DNA from: Selenomonas sp963528755
GTDB taxonomy: Bacteria; Bacillota; Negativicutes; Selenomonadales; Selenomonadaceae
Assembly (NCBI RefSeq): GCF_963528755.1
Contig: NZ_CAURXA010000004.1
Span: 62,001-126,000, forward strand
Length of the DNA stretch: 64,000 bases
Reading direction: 5' to 3'
Shown here: piece by piece, positions 24,573 through 32,636 of the stretch
How positions within the stretch are numbered: position 1 is the first letter of the stretch
Layout of the letters: every line of letters begins with the position of its first letter
Position numbers and translations under genes: made by a program
The notes under the pieces: generated by a model
Database searches by the model: none
What the model saw: the letters and a program-made list of their open reading frames with translations, nothing else
Told to the model about the DNA's origin: nothing

Positions 24573-25298
24573 ATGGGCGGCTTGACTCTTCGCGGCGACG
24601 GGGTGAAGGCACGCGCTCTTCGCGCGGCATTTCCGCGCACCGTGCCGATTCTCGCGGGCTTCCTCTTCCTCGGCATGGCGTACGGCGTCTACATGCATGT
24701 GCTCGGCTTCTCCTTCTGGTATCCCGTCGTCATGGCCGTCGTCATTTTCGGCGGCTCCTTGGAGTTCGTTGCGGGGACGCTGCTGCTCTCGCCCTTTGCA
24801 CCCGTGCAGGCGTTCTTCATCGCCTTGATGATTCAGGCGCGCCACCTCTTCTATGGGCTTTCGATGCTCGAAAAGTACAAGGGGCTCGGCGCCAAGCGCA
24901 TCTATCTCATCTACGGCCTTTGCGACGAGACGTTCTCCATCGCCTATACGACGCGCCTGCCGCAGGATGTCGATCGCGGCTGGTTCTACTTCTTCGTCAC
25001 GCTTCTCAATCAGCTTTATTGGGTCGCGGGCACGGCGCTCGGCAGTCTCGCAGGCGGTCTGATGAGCTTCGACACTGCGGGACTCGGCTTCGTGATGACG
25101 GCGATGTTCGTCGTCATCTTCCTGGAGCAATTCCTACATGAAAAGCAGCATATCAGCGCTGCCGTTGGCTTTTTCTCCGCAGGCGTCTGCCTCTTCTTCT
25201 TTGGCGCGGACGACTTCCTCATCCCGACGATGGCGCTGATCTTGCTCCTTTTGACCGCACTGCGTCGCCCGATTGTGCGGAAGGGAGGCTTTCGATGA
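24573..25298 (+). CDS. azlC: AzlC family branched-chain amino acid exporter, large subunit
   Basis: A 241-residue membrane protein with the AzlC start (AFPRTVPILAGFLFLGMAYGVYM), GGSLEFVAGTLLLSPF, IQARHLFYGLSML and GLCDETFSI. AzlCD exports branched-chain amino acids and analogues. The ATG directly follows the upstream TAG without a ribosome binding site; GTG 24603 is an alternative start. It overlaps azlD by four bases. Confidence 0.87.
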   Translation: MGGLTLRGDGVKARALRAAFPRTVPILAGFLFLGMAYGVYMHVLGFSFWYPVVMAVVIFGGSLEFVAGTLLLSPFAPVQAFFIALMIQARHLFYGLSMLEKYKGLGAKRIYLIYGLCDETFSIAYTTRLPQDVDRGWFYFFVTLLNQLYWVAGTALGSLAGGLMSFDTAGLGFVMTAMFVVIFLEQFLHEKQHISAAVGFFSAGVCLFFFGADDFLIPTMALILLLLTALRRPIVRKGGFR

Positions 25299-25624
25299 GC
25301 TCTTTTGAGGAAGCCGCGACGATCGCCCTGTGCGGGCTGGCGACGCTCCTTACGCGCGCTGTGCCGTTTCTCATCTTTTCGGGCAGAAAGCCGACGCCCG
25401 CCTATGTGCGCTACTTGGGCGATGCGCTGCCCGCCGCGATCTTCGCGCTGCTCGTCGTCTACTGTCTCAAGGACGTCGCATGGCTCGCCGCGCCGCACGG
25501 CTTGCCCGAGCTTTTGGGCGTCGCCGTGACGGCGGGCTTGCACGTGTGGCGCAGGCAGTTCCTCTTCTCCATCGCAGGCGGCACAGTCTGCTACATGCTG
25601 CTCGTACAGTTCGTATTCATCTGA
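25295..25624 (+). CDS. azlD: AzlD family branched-chain amino acid exporter, small subunit
   Basis: A 109-residue protein with three to four helices. The motif LLTRAVPFLIFSGRKPTPAYVRYLGDALPAAIFALLVVYCLKD is typical of AzlD. Start ATG overlaps the azlC stop (ATGA). Followed by a bidirectional terminator. Confidence 0.87.
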   Translation: MSSFEEAATIALCGLATLLTRAVPFLIFSGRKPTPAYVRYLGDALPAAIFALLVVYCLKDVAWLAAPHGLPELLGVAVTAGLHVWRRQFLFSIAGGTVCYMLLVQFVFI

Positions 25625-25655
25625 GAAAACACGGATGAATGCAGCACATATCGAA

Positions 25656-25693
25656 AAAGAGCCGCCACGGCTACAAAACCATGGCGGCTCTTT
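25656..25693. terminator. Bidirectional terminator between azlD and trxA
   Basis: AAAGAGCCGCCA pairs with TGGCGGCTCTTT (12 bp) with A and T tracts outside. Confidence 0.85.
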
Positions 25694-25735
25694 CTCGTAT
25701 GTCTTGAGGAAGCGCGAAATTTATCCGCGATCCCT

Positions 25736-26044
25736 TCAGTCGAGCAGGCTCTCGACCATCTCGCGCGGCACGAAGCCGACGGATTCTTTCGCCTTCTTTC
25801 CGTCCTTGAAGACGATGAGCGTCGGAATCGACTGCACGCCGAATTGGACGGCGAGATCGGGCTGCTCGTCGATGTTGACCTTGCCGACCTTGAGGTCGGG
25901 ATGCCCTGCAGCCACCTCGTCGATGACGGGCGTGAGCATGCGGCACGGGCCGCACCACGGCGCCCAGAAGTCGAGCAGTACCGCGCCCTTGGCGGCCGTG
26001 ACCTCGCTCTCGAAGTTTTCCTTTGTAATCTCTATTGCATTCAT
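25736..26044 (-). CDS. trxA: Thioredoxin
   Basis: A 102-residue protein of standard thioredoxin length, with the active site FWAPWCGPCRM (Cys31, Cys34), the cis-proline loop QSIPTLIVFKDG and the C-terminal helix. It reduces disulfides in the cytoplasm. ATG 26044 has GAGGG seven bases upstream; a frame reaching 26086 has no ribosome binding site. A TATAAT (26085-26090, minus strand) supplies the -10. Confidence 0.93.
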   Translation of the reverse strand: MNAIEITKENFESEVTAAKGAVLLDFWAPWCGPCRMLTPVIDEVAAGHPDLKVGKVNIDEQPDLAVQFGVQSIPTLIVFKDGKKAKESVGFVPREMVESLLD

Positions 26045-26155
26045 GTTTATCCCTCGCAATCTTTTTTGATGGAATTCTTTCGCCATTATATCACATCTTT
26101 TTCCTCGGAAAAAGCGGGAAGGCGTGCGATTTCTTCCGTCTTGCCGTCAAATCTC

Positions 26156-26184
26156 TTGCAATATCGCGCTTTTTCCACTACAAT
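26156..26184 (+). promoter_or_regulatory. Promoter of the carbonic anhydrase gene
   Basis: TTGCAA (26156-26161), a 17-base spacer and TACAAT (26179-26184). Confidence 0.65.
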
Positions 26185-26251
26185 GATGAACGAAAAATAA
26201 TGATTGGGGAATCGCTGAACTTATCCGTGCTTCCCTGGAAAGGTGGATTCC

Positions 26252-26815
26252 ATGACACGATTGGAAGAGATGCTGCAGGCGAATGAGGCGTACTGCAAGA
26301 ACCCGCCCGTCGACTACACGGGGGAGGATGTGCACGAGAGCAAGCTGCCGAAGAAGAAAATCGCTGTGTTCACCTGCATGGACACGCGCCTTGTAGAGCT
26401 TTTGGAGCCTGCCTTGGGGCTAAAGCGCGGCGACGCGAAATTCGTCAAAACCGTCGGCAACACGCTCGTCGACCCCTTCGACGGTGTCGTGCGAAGCCTC
26501 ATGGTTGCGACATACGAGCTCGGCATTGAGGAGATCTTCGTCGTCGGACACGACGAATGCGGCATGGCGAAGACGACGGCGAAGAGCCTGATCGAGGCCA
26601 TGCACGCGCGCGGCATCGACGATGCGGCGATCGCGCCCCTGCGCGAGGAACTTGTGCATTGGGCGGACAGCTTCAGCCATCCAGCGGAAAATGTCAAGGA
26701 AGTCGTCCAAAAATTGCGCGAGAATCCGCTGCTGCCGAAGGATCTCAAGATTCACGGACTGATGCTGCACCCGAGGACGGGCAAGGTCGATCTGATCGAG
26801 AGCGGCGATGCGTGA
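26252..26815 (+). CDS. Beta-class carbonic anhydrase
   Basis: A 187-residue protein. Zinc ligands are Cys42 in TCMDTR (with the Asp44-Arg46 dyad) and His100/Cys103 in VGHDECGM. Length and layout match the short clostridial beta-carbonic anhydrases (YvdA/Cab type). It interconverts CO2 and bicarbonate in the cytoplasm. ATG 26252 has AAGGTGG upstream. Confidence 0.9.
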   Translation: MTRLEEMLQANEAYCKNPPVDYTGEDVHESKLPKKKIAVFTCMDTRLVELLEPALGLKRGDAKFVKTVGNTLVDPFDGVVRSLMVATYELGIEEIFVVGHDECGMAKTTAKSLIEAMHARGIDDAAIAPLREELVHWADSFSHPAENVKEVVQKLRENPLLPKDLKIHGLMLHPRTGKVDLIESGDA

Positions 26816-26872
26816 AGGCAGCATCGGATATGAGGAGAAGTTTTTTGGTTCAGGTATGCCGGAGGAGAAGTC

Positions 26873-27388
26873 ATGATGGCCGCTCGAAGAAAGAACCGTG
26901 AGTTTACCGCGAAGGATCTTGTCTTGACCGCGCTGATGACGGCGATCGTCTTTCTCGCCACCTTCGTGCCGCACATCCCGATACCGCTGGGCTACGCGCA
27001 CTTGGGCGATGCCGCGATCTTTCTCTTCGCACTTTTGACGCCGCGGCGCTCGGCGCTCGTTGCCGCGTGCCTCGGCTCGGCGCTTGCCGACTTCATGAGC
27101 GGCTTCGCGCTTTGGATCGTGCCGACGCTCGTCATCAAGTTTGTCATGGCGGAAATCGTCTGCCGCATGGCGGATGCGGCGAGTCTCGTTGGACGCATCG
27201 GCGTGGCGCTCACGCTTTCAAGCCTCTGGATGGCGGCGGCCTACACGCTCGCGGGCGCTGTCCTTTATGACAGCCTCGCGGCGGCGCTGGCCTCCTTCCC
27301 CGGGCTTTTCGTGGAGGGGGTCGTCAACAGCGCCTTGGCGCTCGCCGCCCTGCCGTTTTTGCGCGGGCGTTTTTTGCGCAAGGATTAA
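26873..27388 (+). CDS. ECF transporter S component (vitamin uptake)
   Basis: A 171-residue protein with five to six helices. The N-terminal TAKDLVLTALMTAIVFLATFVPHIPIPLGYAHLGDAAIFLFALLTP and GSALADFMSGFALWIVPTLVIKFVMAEI are typical of ECF S components. These bind a vitamin and dock on a shared EcfAAT module elsewhere in the genome. The substrate is not evident. AGGAGA precedes ATG 26873. mqnE starts nine bases after its stop, so the genes are co-transcribed. Confidence 0.82.
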   Translation: MMAARRKNREFTAKDLVLTALMTAIVFLATFVPHIPIPLGYAHLGDAAIFLFALLTPRRSALVAACLGSALADFMSGFALWIVPTLVIKFVMAEIVCRMADAASLVGRIGVALTLSSLWMAAAYTLAGAVLYDSLAAALASFPGLFVEGVVNSALALAALPFLRGRFLRKD

Positions 27389-27397
27389 ATTTTATGG

Positions 27398-28519
27398 ATG
27401 AGGAAAGAAGTGACGGAATTGCTCGCTCCCAAGGGCTATGAAGATATTGAAGAAAAGGTGCTGGCGAAAGAGCGCCTGACGCGCGAGGACGGCGTCCGCC
27501 TCTTTGACTGCAGAAACATCGCTTGGCTCGGTGCACTCGCCGACCATGTGCGGCGCGAAAAGTGCGGCGACGTCGTCTACTACAACGTGAACTGCCATGT
27601 GAACCTCACGAATATATGCCGTGCGCACTGCAAGTTCTGCGCTTTCGGACGTGACGCCGAGGACAAGGGCGCTTACGAGATGGCGGCGGACGACGCCGTC
27701 GCCGTCGTCGAGGACGCGATGAAGGATCCGCACCTTGCGGGACTGCACGTCGTCTCGGGGCTGCATCCCGCATGGACGTTCGATGACTACCTCGCGCGGC
27801 TTCGTGCGCTGCACGAAAGATTCCCCAAGCTCTACCTCAAGGGCTTCACGGGCGTCGAGATCACGCATTTTTCCAAGATCTCGGGGCTTTCCGTGCGCGA
27901 GGTGCTGCAGAGGCTCAAGGCGGCCGGACTTGACGCTATCGCGGGCGGCGGTGCGGAGATCCTTTCCGACCGCATCCGCGAAGAGCTGTGTCCGAACAAG
28001 GCGACGGCGAAGGAGTGGCTCGATGCCGCGCGCACGGCGCATGAACTCGGCATCAAGTCGAACGCCTCGATGCTCTACGGGCATATCGAGACGCTCGCCG
28101 AGCGCGTCGACCATCTGCTCGCGCTGCGCTCTCTGCAGGACGAGACGGGCGGCTTCCAGACCTTCATCTGCTTCCCGTTCCTGCCGAAGAACACGGCGCT
28201 CGCCGCTGAGAGCGGCATCTCTCAGACCTCGATGTGGGATGACCTCAGGACGATGGCGATCTCGCGCCTCATGCTTGATAATTTCACGAACATCAAGGCG
28301 TATTGGGTCATGCTGACCGTCCCTGTCGCCCAGGTAGCGCTCGCCTTCGGCGCGAACGACATCGACGGCACGGTGCACAAGGAGACGATTCTGCACGACG
28401 CGGGCGCGAAGAGTCCGCGCGCGCTGACGGAGGACCGCATCATCCGCATCGTTAAGGAAGCCGGCCGCATCCCCGCGGCATGTGACTGCAACTTCAATAT
28501 CCTTCATGTGTATGAATGA
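27398..28519 (+). CDS. mqnE: Aminofutalosine synthase (radical SAM)
   Basis: A 373-residue radical SAM enzyme. The cluster motif is CRAHCKFC (Cys74, Cys78, Cys81), followed by VSGLHPAWTFDDYLARLRAL, GFTGVEITHFSKISG and the C-terminal IPAACDCNFNILH. MqnE joins SAM with 3-[(1-carboxyvinyl)oxy]benzoate in the futalosine route to menaquinone, so the organism should make menaquinone through mqn genes. The related MqnC has a different pattern, but a mix-up is possible. The start ATG has only a weak ribosome binding site (AAGGATT far upstream). Confidence 0.88.
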   Translation: MRKEVTELLAPKGYEDIEEKVLAKERLTREDGVRLFDCRNIAWLGALADHVRREKCGDVVYYNVNCHVNLTNICRAHCKFCAFGRDAEDKGAYEMAADDAVAVVEDAMKDPHLAGLHVVSGLHPAWTFDDYLARLRALHERFPKLYLKGFTGVEITHFSKISGLSVREVLQRLKAAGLDAIAGGGAEILSDRIREELCPNKATAKEWLDAARTAHELGIKSNASMLYGHIETLAERVDHLLALRSLQDETGGFQTFICFPFLPKNTALAAESGISQTSMWDDLRTMAISRLMLDNFTNIKAYWVMLTVPVAQVALAFGANDIDGTVHKETILHDAGAKSPRALTEDRIIRIVKEAGRIPAACDCNFNILHVYE

Positions 28520-28528
28520 GGTGGAAAA

Positions 28529-29146
28529 ATGAAAAAACTTTTTCTAGCATCTTATTTGGCCGGAGTGAAGACGTTGGTTGGAACATGGTTGGAGGAGAAA
28601 AGGCCGGAAGAGATTCTCTTCGTTCCAACGGCGGCGAATGTCGAAGAATACACCGACTATGTGGAGGAAGCGGCGGATACATTCGCCGCTCTTGGCTACC
28701 GTGTGAAACGTATGGATTTTAGCAAATTCGCACGGGAAGAATGTGAACGAGAATTGCAAATGTGCGATAGCCTTTATGTTTCAGGCGGTAATACCTTCTA
28801 TTTGCTGCAGGAGCTGCGCCGCAAAAATCTTCTGGGGGCTTTGCATGAGAGAATTGAAGAGGGGATGCTTTATATCGGAGAGTCGGCAGGAGCAATGATC
28901 ACGGCTAGGGATATTGCCTATGGTCAAATCATGGACGACAAAAAAGCCGCACCGGACCTAAAAGACATGAGCGGCTTATCTGTTGTGGATTTTTATATTT
29001 TGCCTCATCGAGGAGAAGAACCGTTTGTTGAAGCTGTGGAAGAAACGCTTCGTGTATACGATGGGAAACTGGAATTTTTGACAATGGACAACAGTGAGGC
29101 AGTGATTGTTGATGGTGCGGAGCACAGAGTGGAGAGAGAAGCGTAG
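28529..29146 (+). CDS. Peptidase S51 (dipeptidase E-like) family protein
   Basis: A 205-residue protein. LFLASYLAGVK and FVPTAAN at the start, SGGNTFYLLQELR, the nucleophile elbow IGESAGAMI (Ser119) and ILPHRGEE (His160) define family S51, whose members include PepE (cleaving Asp-X dipeptides) and cyanophycinases. It is more AT-rich than its neighbours. GAGGTGG precedes ATG 28529. Confidence 0.83.
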   Translation: MKKLFLASYLAGVKTLVGTWLEEKRPEEILFVPTAANVEEYTDYVEEAADTFAALGYRVKRMDFSKFAREECERELQMCDSLYVSGGNTFYLLQELRRKNLLGALHERIEEGMLYIGESAGAMITARDIAYGQIMDDKKAAPDLKDMSGLSVVDFYILPHRGEEPFVEAVEETLRVYDGKLEFLTMDNSEAVIVDGAEHRVEREA

Positions 29147-29168
29147 GTGCGATCGGCTCCGCTTAGGC

Positions 29169-29510
29169 TTATAGGGACTCACTGTCGTCAAGTTTTGCAA
29201 TTCTGCGTGCAGCGGTTTTATATACGGCAGAATCGCTGCGCAACCCGATGACGATGATAAGCATGTGATCGCGGTCTTGCACCAGTTTGTAGACGATACG
29301 GATGCCTGAGCGCTTCAGCTTGATTTTTAATAGACCGACGAGATTCGTGTCGGCATGTGCGCCCAATGGCTTGCCGTAGCCGCCTTTACTTGCAGGCAGT
29401 GGATTCTGAGAAACCTTGCAGATGGCCTTTGCCGTTTCCTGCTTTTGACTGCCGTCAAGACGCTCGAAATCTTTTTGCGCTGCTTCCAGAAACTGTACTT
29501 GCCACATCAT
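29169..29510 (-). CDS. RelE/ParE-family toxin
   Basis: A 113-residue protein. WQVQFLEAAQKDFERLDGSQKQ begins the RelE/ParE fold, and LKIKLKRSGIRIVYKLVQDRDHMLIIVIGLR contains the basic strand and the R-x-Y/VYK region of these toxins. Either mRNA cleavage or gyrase poisoning is possible; the family alone does not decide. Its start overlaps the antitoxin stop (ATGA). Confidence 0.82.
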   Translation of the reverse strand: MMWQVQFLEAAQKDFERLDGSQKQETAKAICKVSQNPLPASKGGYGKPLGAHADTNLVGLLKIKLKRSGIRIVYKLVQDRDHMLIIVIGLRSDSAVYKTAARRIAKLDDSESL

Positions 29511-29830
29511 TCGATTTCAACGCTCTCAAAATCGAGAGAAGGAAGGTCGATGCCGTTTCGCTTGCAGACTTCTTCAAAGGGAATAGCCGCCTGCTCTTTG
29601 CTGTCGAAGTCTTTCAGTCTTTCGGAAGCGAGATGCAGAAGGTCAGCGTCTTCTAAGCGCTCGACAAGGGCGTTGTAATCGGCAGGCGACAGCAGGACGC
29701 ACTCCGGTTCATTGTTCTTCATGACGACCGTCATGCCGGTTTGTTTTACGTTGGAGAAAATTTTTCCGGCTTGGCCGCGATTGAAGGCTGTGATGGGAAT
29801 CGTAGGGGGAAGCGGGCGTATTTGCGGCAT
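29507..29830 (-). CDS. Phd/YefM-family antitoxin
   Basis: A 107-residue protein. IPITAFNRGQAGKIFSNVKQTGMTVVMKNNEPECVLLSPADYNALVERLED is the Phd/YefM DNA-binding dimer domain, followed by a flexible acidic tail (FESVEIE) that should mask the toxin. ATG 29830 follows GGAAAGGATGG. Forms an operon with the overlapping RelE/ParE gene. Confidence 0.85.
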   Translation of the reverse strand: MPQIRPLPPTIPITAFNRGQAGKIFSNVKQTGMTVVMKNNEPECVLLSPADYNALVERLEDADLLHLASERLKDFDSKEQAAIPFEEVCKRNGIDLPSLDFESVEIE

Positions 29831-30000
29831 GATGAACCATCCTTTCCAGATCATGCGGGTACTCTGCATCCAGTATAGCAAGATGTCGATAAAATGGCAA
29901 CGAATTTGTCGACACTCCTGTTGCGGGGAAAGGAATCACAATCTTGGAATCGGAGCGGAATATCCATTTGTATAACGCATGCCCGAGAAAAGAACTGTTT

Positions 30001-30107
30001 TACCATGAAGCCCCAAGAGGTCAAGCCGAAGGCGCAGAGCGATTGGCCAGGCTTCTGTAAGGGCGGCGCACAATGTCCGCGAAGTGGACGTTTGTGCGTG
30101 TAGTTTG
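30001..30107 (+). repeat. Dispersed ~105-bp intergenic repeat, single copy
   Basis: It begins TACCATGAAGCCCCAAGAGG and ends in the hairpin GCACAAT-GTCCGC-GAA-GTGGAC-GTTTGTGC. It abuts the GCGAAAGGAG ribosome binding site of the ArsC/Spx-like gene, in the same orientation. Confidence 0.85.
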
Positions 30108-30127
30108 TGAGCGAAAGGAGCATTTGC

Positions 30128-30487
30128 ATGAAAAAAAGTCTTTTCGTATGCTATCCGCGCTGCACGACATGCCAAAAGGCGCGTCGCTGGCTGGAAGAGC
30201 GCGGCGCTGCAGTCGAGGAGCGCGACATTAAGGAGGAGAGACCGACGGCCGACGAACTGCGTGCATGGCACGCGAAGAGCGGTCTGCCGCTGAAGCGCTT
30301 CTTCAACACGAGCGGCTTAAAGTACAAGGAACTTGGACTCAAGGACAAGCTGTCCGCGTTGAGTGAGGCTGAGCAGTATGACTTGCTTGCTTCTGACGGC
30401 ATGCTCGTCAAGCGTCCGCTTCTCGTCGCCGCTGACTTCGTCCTCGTCGGCTTCAAGGAAAAGGAGTGGCAGGAGCACTTTGCATGA
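30128..30487 (+). CDS. ArsC/Spx family protein (YffB-like)
   Basis: A 119-residue thioredoxin-fold protein. The N-terminal active site is YPRCTTCQKARRWLEE (Cys12, Cys15). A middle segment KRFFNTSGLKYKELGL and the later conserved LVKRPLLV with its Arg follow the ArsC/Spx family. It could be a glutathione- or thioredoxin-dependent reductase or an Spx-like regulator. The CxxC favours the Spx/MgsR branch, but Spx normally has a different C-terminus. ATG 30128 follows AAAGGAG; the leader is the dispersed repeat. Confidence 0.75.
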   Translation: MKKSLFVCYPRCTTCQKARRWLEERGAAVEERDIKEERPTADELRAWHAKSGLPLKRFFNTSGLKYKELGLKDKLSALSEAEQYDLLASDGMLVKRPLLVAADFVLVGFKEKEWQEHFA

Positions 30488-30490
30488 ATT

Positions 30491-30510
30491 CCCGACGCAG
30501 ATGCGTCGGG
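30491..30510 (+). terminator. Hairpin after the ArsC/Spx-like gene
   Basis: CCCGACGCA-GA-TGCGTCGGG, a perfect 9-bp stem two bases past the stop codon. The T run (30524-30528) is displaced, so termination efficiency is unclear. The remaining gap to 30725 holds a sigma-28-type promoter and no gene I can support. Confidence 0.5.
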
Positions 30511-30648
30511 ATGAGTGACTTCGTTTTATCCGCGCTTCCTTATGGCTGTGCTCGGGCTTTTTGCCTTGGGTGCAGCCTTTTTTGCTTCTTGGAGGGAAGC
30601 ATCTGACGGGCGGGGGGAAGCTATTGGAAAAATCCTTGAATCTTCCCT

Positions 30649-30675
30649 TAGGAATAGAGGCGTTCGCGACGATAG
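30649..30675 (+). promoter_or_regulatory. Sigma-28-type promoter before yvyF
   Basis: TAGG (30649-30652), 15 bases, GACGATAG (30668-30675). Same spacing and CGATA core as the four other sites at 31172, 40346, 41984 and 55115. Confidence 0.55.
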
Positions 30676-30724
30676 ATACATTAGACGCATATATTTTGAC
30701 TACTTTTACGGAGAGAGGTACGAG

Positions 30725-31066
30725 ATGAACGGAAATTTGAAAAACTGCCCTTCGTGCGGCAAGCTCTTTATCGCACAGCCGAAGCAGAGGCTGTGCATGG
30801 ACTGCTTCGAGAAGCAGCGCGAGGAAGAAGAGCGTATCATCCGCTATGTGAATGCGCATCCGGAGGTGACGACGCTCGATGAGATCGCCGCAGGAACGGG
30901 GGCTGAGCCAAAGGAGATCCTGCGCATGATCCACGACTCCCGCCTCCTGCAGGCGGACCGGGAGATCCGCTATCCATGCGAGAGCTGCGGCACGCTGATC
31001 ACGCGCGGGCGCTACTGCGCGGGCTGTATGCGCGACTTCAAGGCGGGGGCGGACCGCATCGGCTGA
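30725..31066 (+). CDS. yvyF: YvyF-like flagellar operon protein (TIGR03826 type)
   Basis: A 113-residue protein with two zinc-knuckle pairs, CPSC...CMDC (residues ~7-29) and CESC...CAGC near the end. Between them is a winged-helix-like core (EERIIRYVNAHPEVTTLDEIAAGTGAEPKEILRMIHDSRLLQ). It matches the protein that precedes flgM in Bacillus and Clostridia, sometimes regarded as a flagellar regulator, and resembles a phage-like Zn ribbon/MerR-type helix. ATG 30725 follows GAGAGG. First gene of the late flagellar cluster. Confidence 0.82.
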   Translation: MNGNLKNCPSCGKLFIAQPKQRLCMDCFEKQREEEERIIRYVNAHPEVTTLDEIAAGTGAEPKEILRMIHDSRLLQADREIRYPCESCGTLITRGRYCAGCMRDFKAGADRIG

Positions 31067-31171
31067 GGGCGGATGACCTCTTCTTTCCGGTGGCGCACTT
31101 CCGTGCCCGTCGCAAAGAAATAGGACGCTTGAGAGCCGCTCTTTCGCAGAAACTTCTCATGGAGCGGCGCT

Positions 31172-31198
31172 TAAGCTGAAAGAATTTTTTTTCGATAC
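31172..31198 (+). promoter_or_regulatory. Sigma-28-type promoter before flgM
   Basis: TAAG (31172-31175), 15 bases, TTCGATAC (31191-31198), 73 bases before the flgM start. Consensus for FliA/SigD is TAAA-N15-GCCGATAA. Confidence 0.65.
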
Positions 31199-31270
31199 TA
31201 CACATGAAAGACGGGTATGTGAGTGAGGATGCTCCGTTTCCGTCCATAACAAGAAAGGTGGTGAGGTGCG

Positions 31271-31564
31271 ATGTCCATCCAGGTGCAGGGACGTGTGCAG
31301 ACTCTTTATGGCGTCTATACGGCGAATGAAGCTCTTTCTGCCGTGCAGACGCAGGACAGATACCGGACGGAAGCGCCGCGCAAGGACGCCGTTGTGCTTT
31401 CCGAGGAAGGTAGGACGTTCGGTGAGATTCTCAACCGCTTGAAAGCGGATAACGATAAGGTTCGAGAGGACAGAGTTGGTTTTTATGAAGAGCGCATCGC
31501 CGCAGGTGATTATTATGTTGCCGGGCGCGATATAGCTGCGAAAATGCTCGACCAGCGCATTTGA
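31271..31564 (+). CDS. flgM: Anti-sigma-28 factor FlgM
   Basis: A 97-residue protein. The C-terminal half (KDAVVLSEEGRTFGEILNRLKADNDKVREDRVGFYEERIAAGDYYVAGRDIAAKMLDQR) is the sigma-28-binding domain of FlgM. It holds the sigma factor inactive until the hook-basal body is complete and FlgM is exported. It lies just behind a sigma-28-type site, which fits feedback control, and before the flgN genes. Confidence 0.87.
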   Translation: MSIQVQGRVQTLYGVYTANEALSAVQTQDRYRTEAPRKDAVVLSEEGRTFGEILNRLKADNDKVREDRVGFYEERIAAGDYYVAGRDIAAKMLDQRI

Positions 31565-31604
31565 GAAAGCCTTGTTTTGATGCGCTGTCACGAGGAGGAT
31601 GCTT

Positions 31605-32090
31605 ATGTGGCGTGAAATGAAGGAAGTCATGAAGGCACTTTCTTCGTGTTATGCGGAGCTTGCAGAAGTCAGCGGGGCGAAGCACAAAGCACTGGCCGCG
31701 ATGGATCTCAAGGCGATCGAACGCGTCGTGAAGGAAGAGGAACGGTTCGCGGCGGAGATCGAGCGACTTGAGACGCGCCGCAAGGCGGTTCTCCGAAGCC
31801 TTGCGGAAAAGGACGCGGGCATAGAGACGACGATGAAACTGCGCGAGCTTCTGGCACTCTGTCCGGACCGGCAGATTGCCGGAGAACTTGAGTCGCTGCA
31901 CGAGGAGCTTGATCGACGCATGAAGGAGGTCGAGCGCCTCGGCGAGCGGAATACGCTGCTTGCCGAAGGCGCGCTCGCCGCGGTGACGGCGAACCTCAAC
32001 CGCATCGGCGGCACGGCGGCGGGTGCGTCCTACGGAGCGGGCGGCAAGGAAAGCGTGACGCGCGAGCGCCGCTTCGACTTCAAGGCGTGA
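31605..32090 (+). CDS. FlgN-family flagellar chaperone-like protein (first copy)
   Basis: A 161-residue protein, almost wholly helical coiled coil (MKEVMKALSSCYAELAEVSGAKHKALAAMDLKAIERVVKEEERFAAEIERLETRRKAVL). A Gly/Ala-rich tail and basic end (TRERRFDFKA) follow. FlgN chaperones deliver the hook-filament junction proteins FlgK and FlgL. ATG 31605 has GAGGAGG six bases upstream; ATG 31599 touches it. Ends five bases before a second FlgN-like gene. Confidence 0.75.
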   Translation: MWREMKEVMKALSSCYAELAEVSGAKHKALAAMDLKAIERVVKEEERFAAEIERLETRRKAVLRSLAEKDAGIETTMKLRELLALCPDRQIAGELESLHEELDRRMKEVERLGERNTLLAEGALAAVTANLNRIGGTAAGASYGAGGKESVTRERRFDFKA

Positions 32091-32094
32091 AGCT

Positions 32095-32568
32095 ATGGGA
32101 GAGATCATCAAGCTGCTCAGACAGCAGATTGACTTGTGCCAGAGACTTCTTCTTGCGGTGGAACGTCAGCGCCAGGCTCTTTGCGACGGTTCGGGCGATT
32201 CGATGAGCAAGGAGACGAAGGCAATCGAGGTCCTTCTCATCGAGCTGCGACGCATAGAGAAGCGCCAGGAGCTGCTTCTGAAGGGTACGGCAACGCACGA
32301 CCTCGCGGAGCTTCTCTCGCGCACGGCTCCGTCTGAAGAACGTGCTGTCGCGAGACGCCTGCTGGAGGAAACGAACGGGATCATGCGCGAGATGCAGGAG
32401 GCTGTCGCCATGAATGACGCCCTGCTCGAACGCCACATGCAGTTTATCCTCTTCAACATCAATGTGATGGCGGGGACGCCTGCAGAGGCGACGTACACGG
32501 CGAAGGACGTGCGGAAAGGGAAGAAGCAGACGGGCGCGGGCACGAAGGTGTTTGATGCAAACGTCTGA
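32095..32568 (+). CDS. FlgN-family flagellar chaperone-like protein (second copy)
   Basis: A 157-residue helical protein. Residues ~85-130 (RLLEETNGIMREMQEAVAMNDALLERHMQFILFNINVMAGTPAEATYTAKD) match the FlgN C-terminal pattern better than the preceding gene does. This is probably the main FlgK/FlgL chaperone, with the first copy either a partner or a diverged duplicate. Directly upstream of flgK. Confidence 0.75.
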   Translation: MGEIIKLLRQQIDLCQRLLLAVERQRQALCDGSGDSMSKETKAIEVLLIELRRIEKRQELLLKGTATHDLAELLSRTAPSEERAVARRLLEETNGIMREMQEAVAMNDALLERHMQFILFNINVMAGTPAEATYTAKDVRKGKKQTGAGTKVFDANV

Positions 32569-32636
32569 CGGGATAGATAGAGAAAGCGCAGATTCGTAAG
32601 AGCGAGGCGGCGCTTCCGAAGGAAAAGGGTGAAAGA

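Noticed and set aside
30515..30724. Extension of yvyF to a start at 30515
   Set aside because: It would run through the sigma-28-type promoter; homologues begin near MNGNLKNCPSCG and a ribosome binding site precedes ATG 30725.
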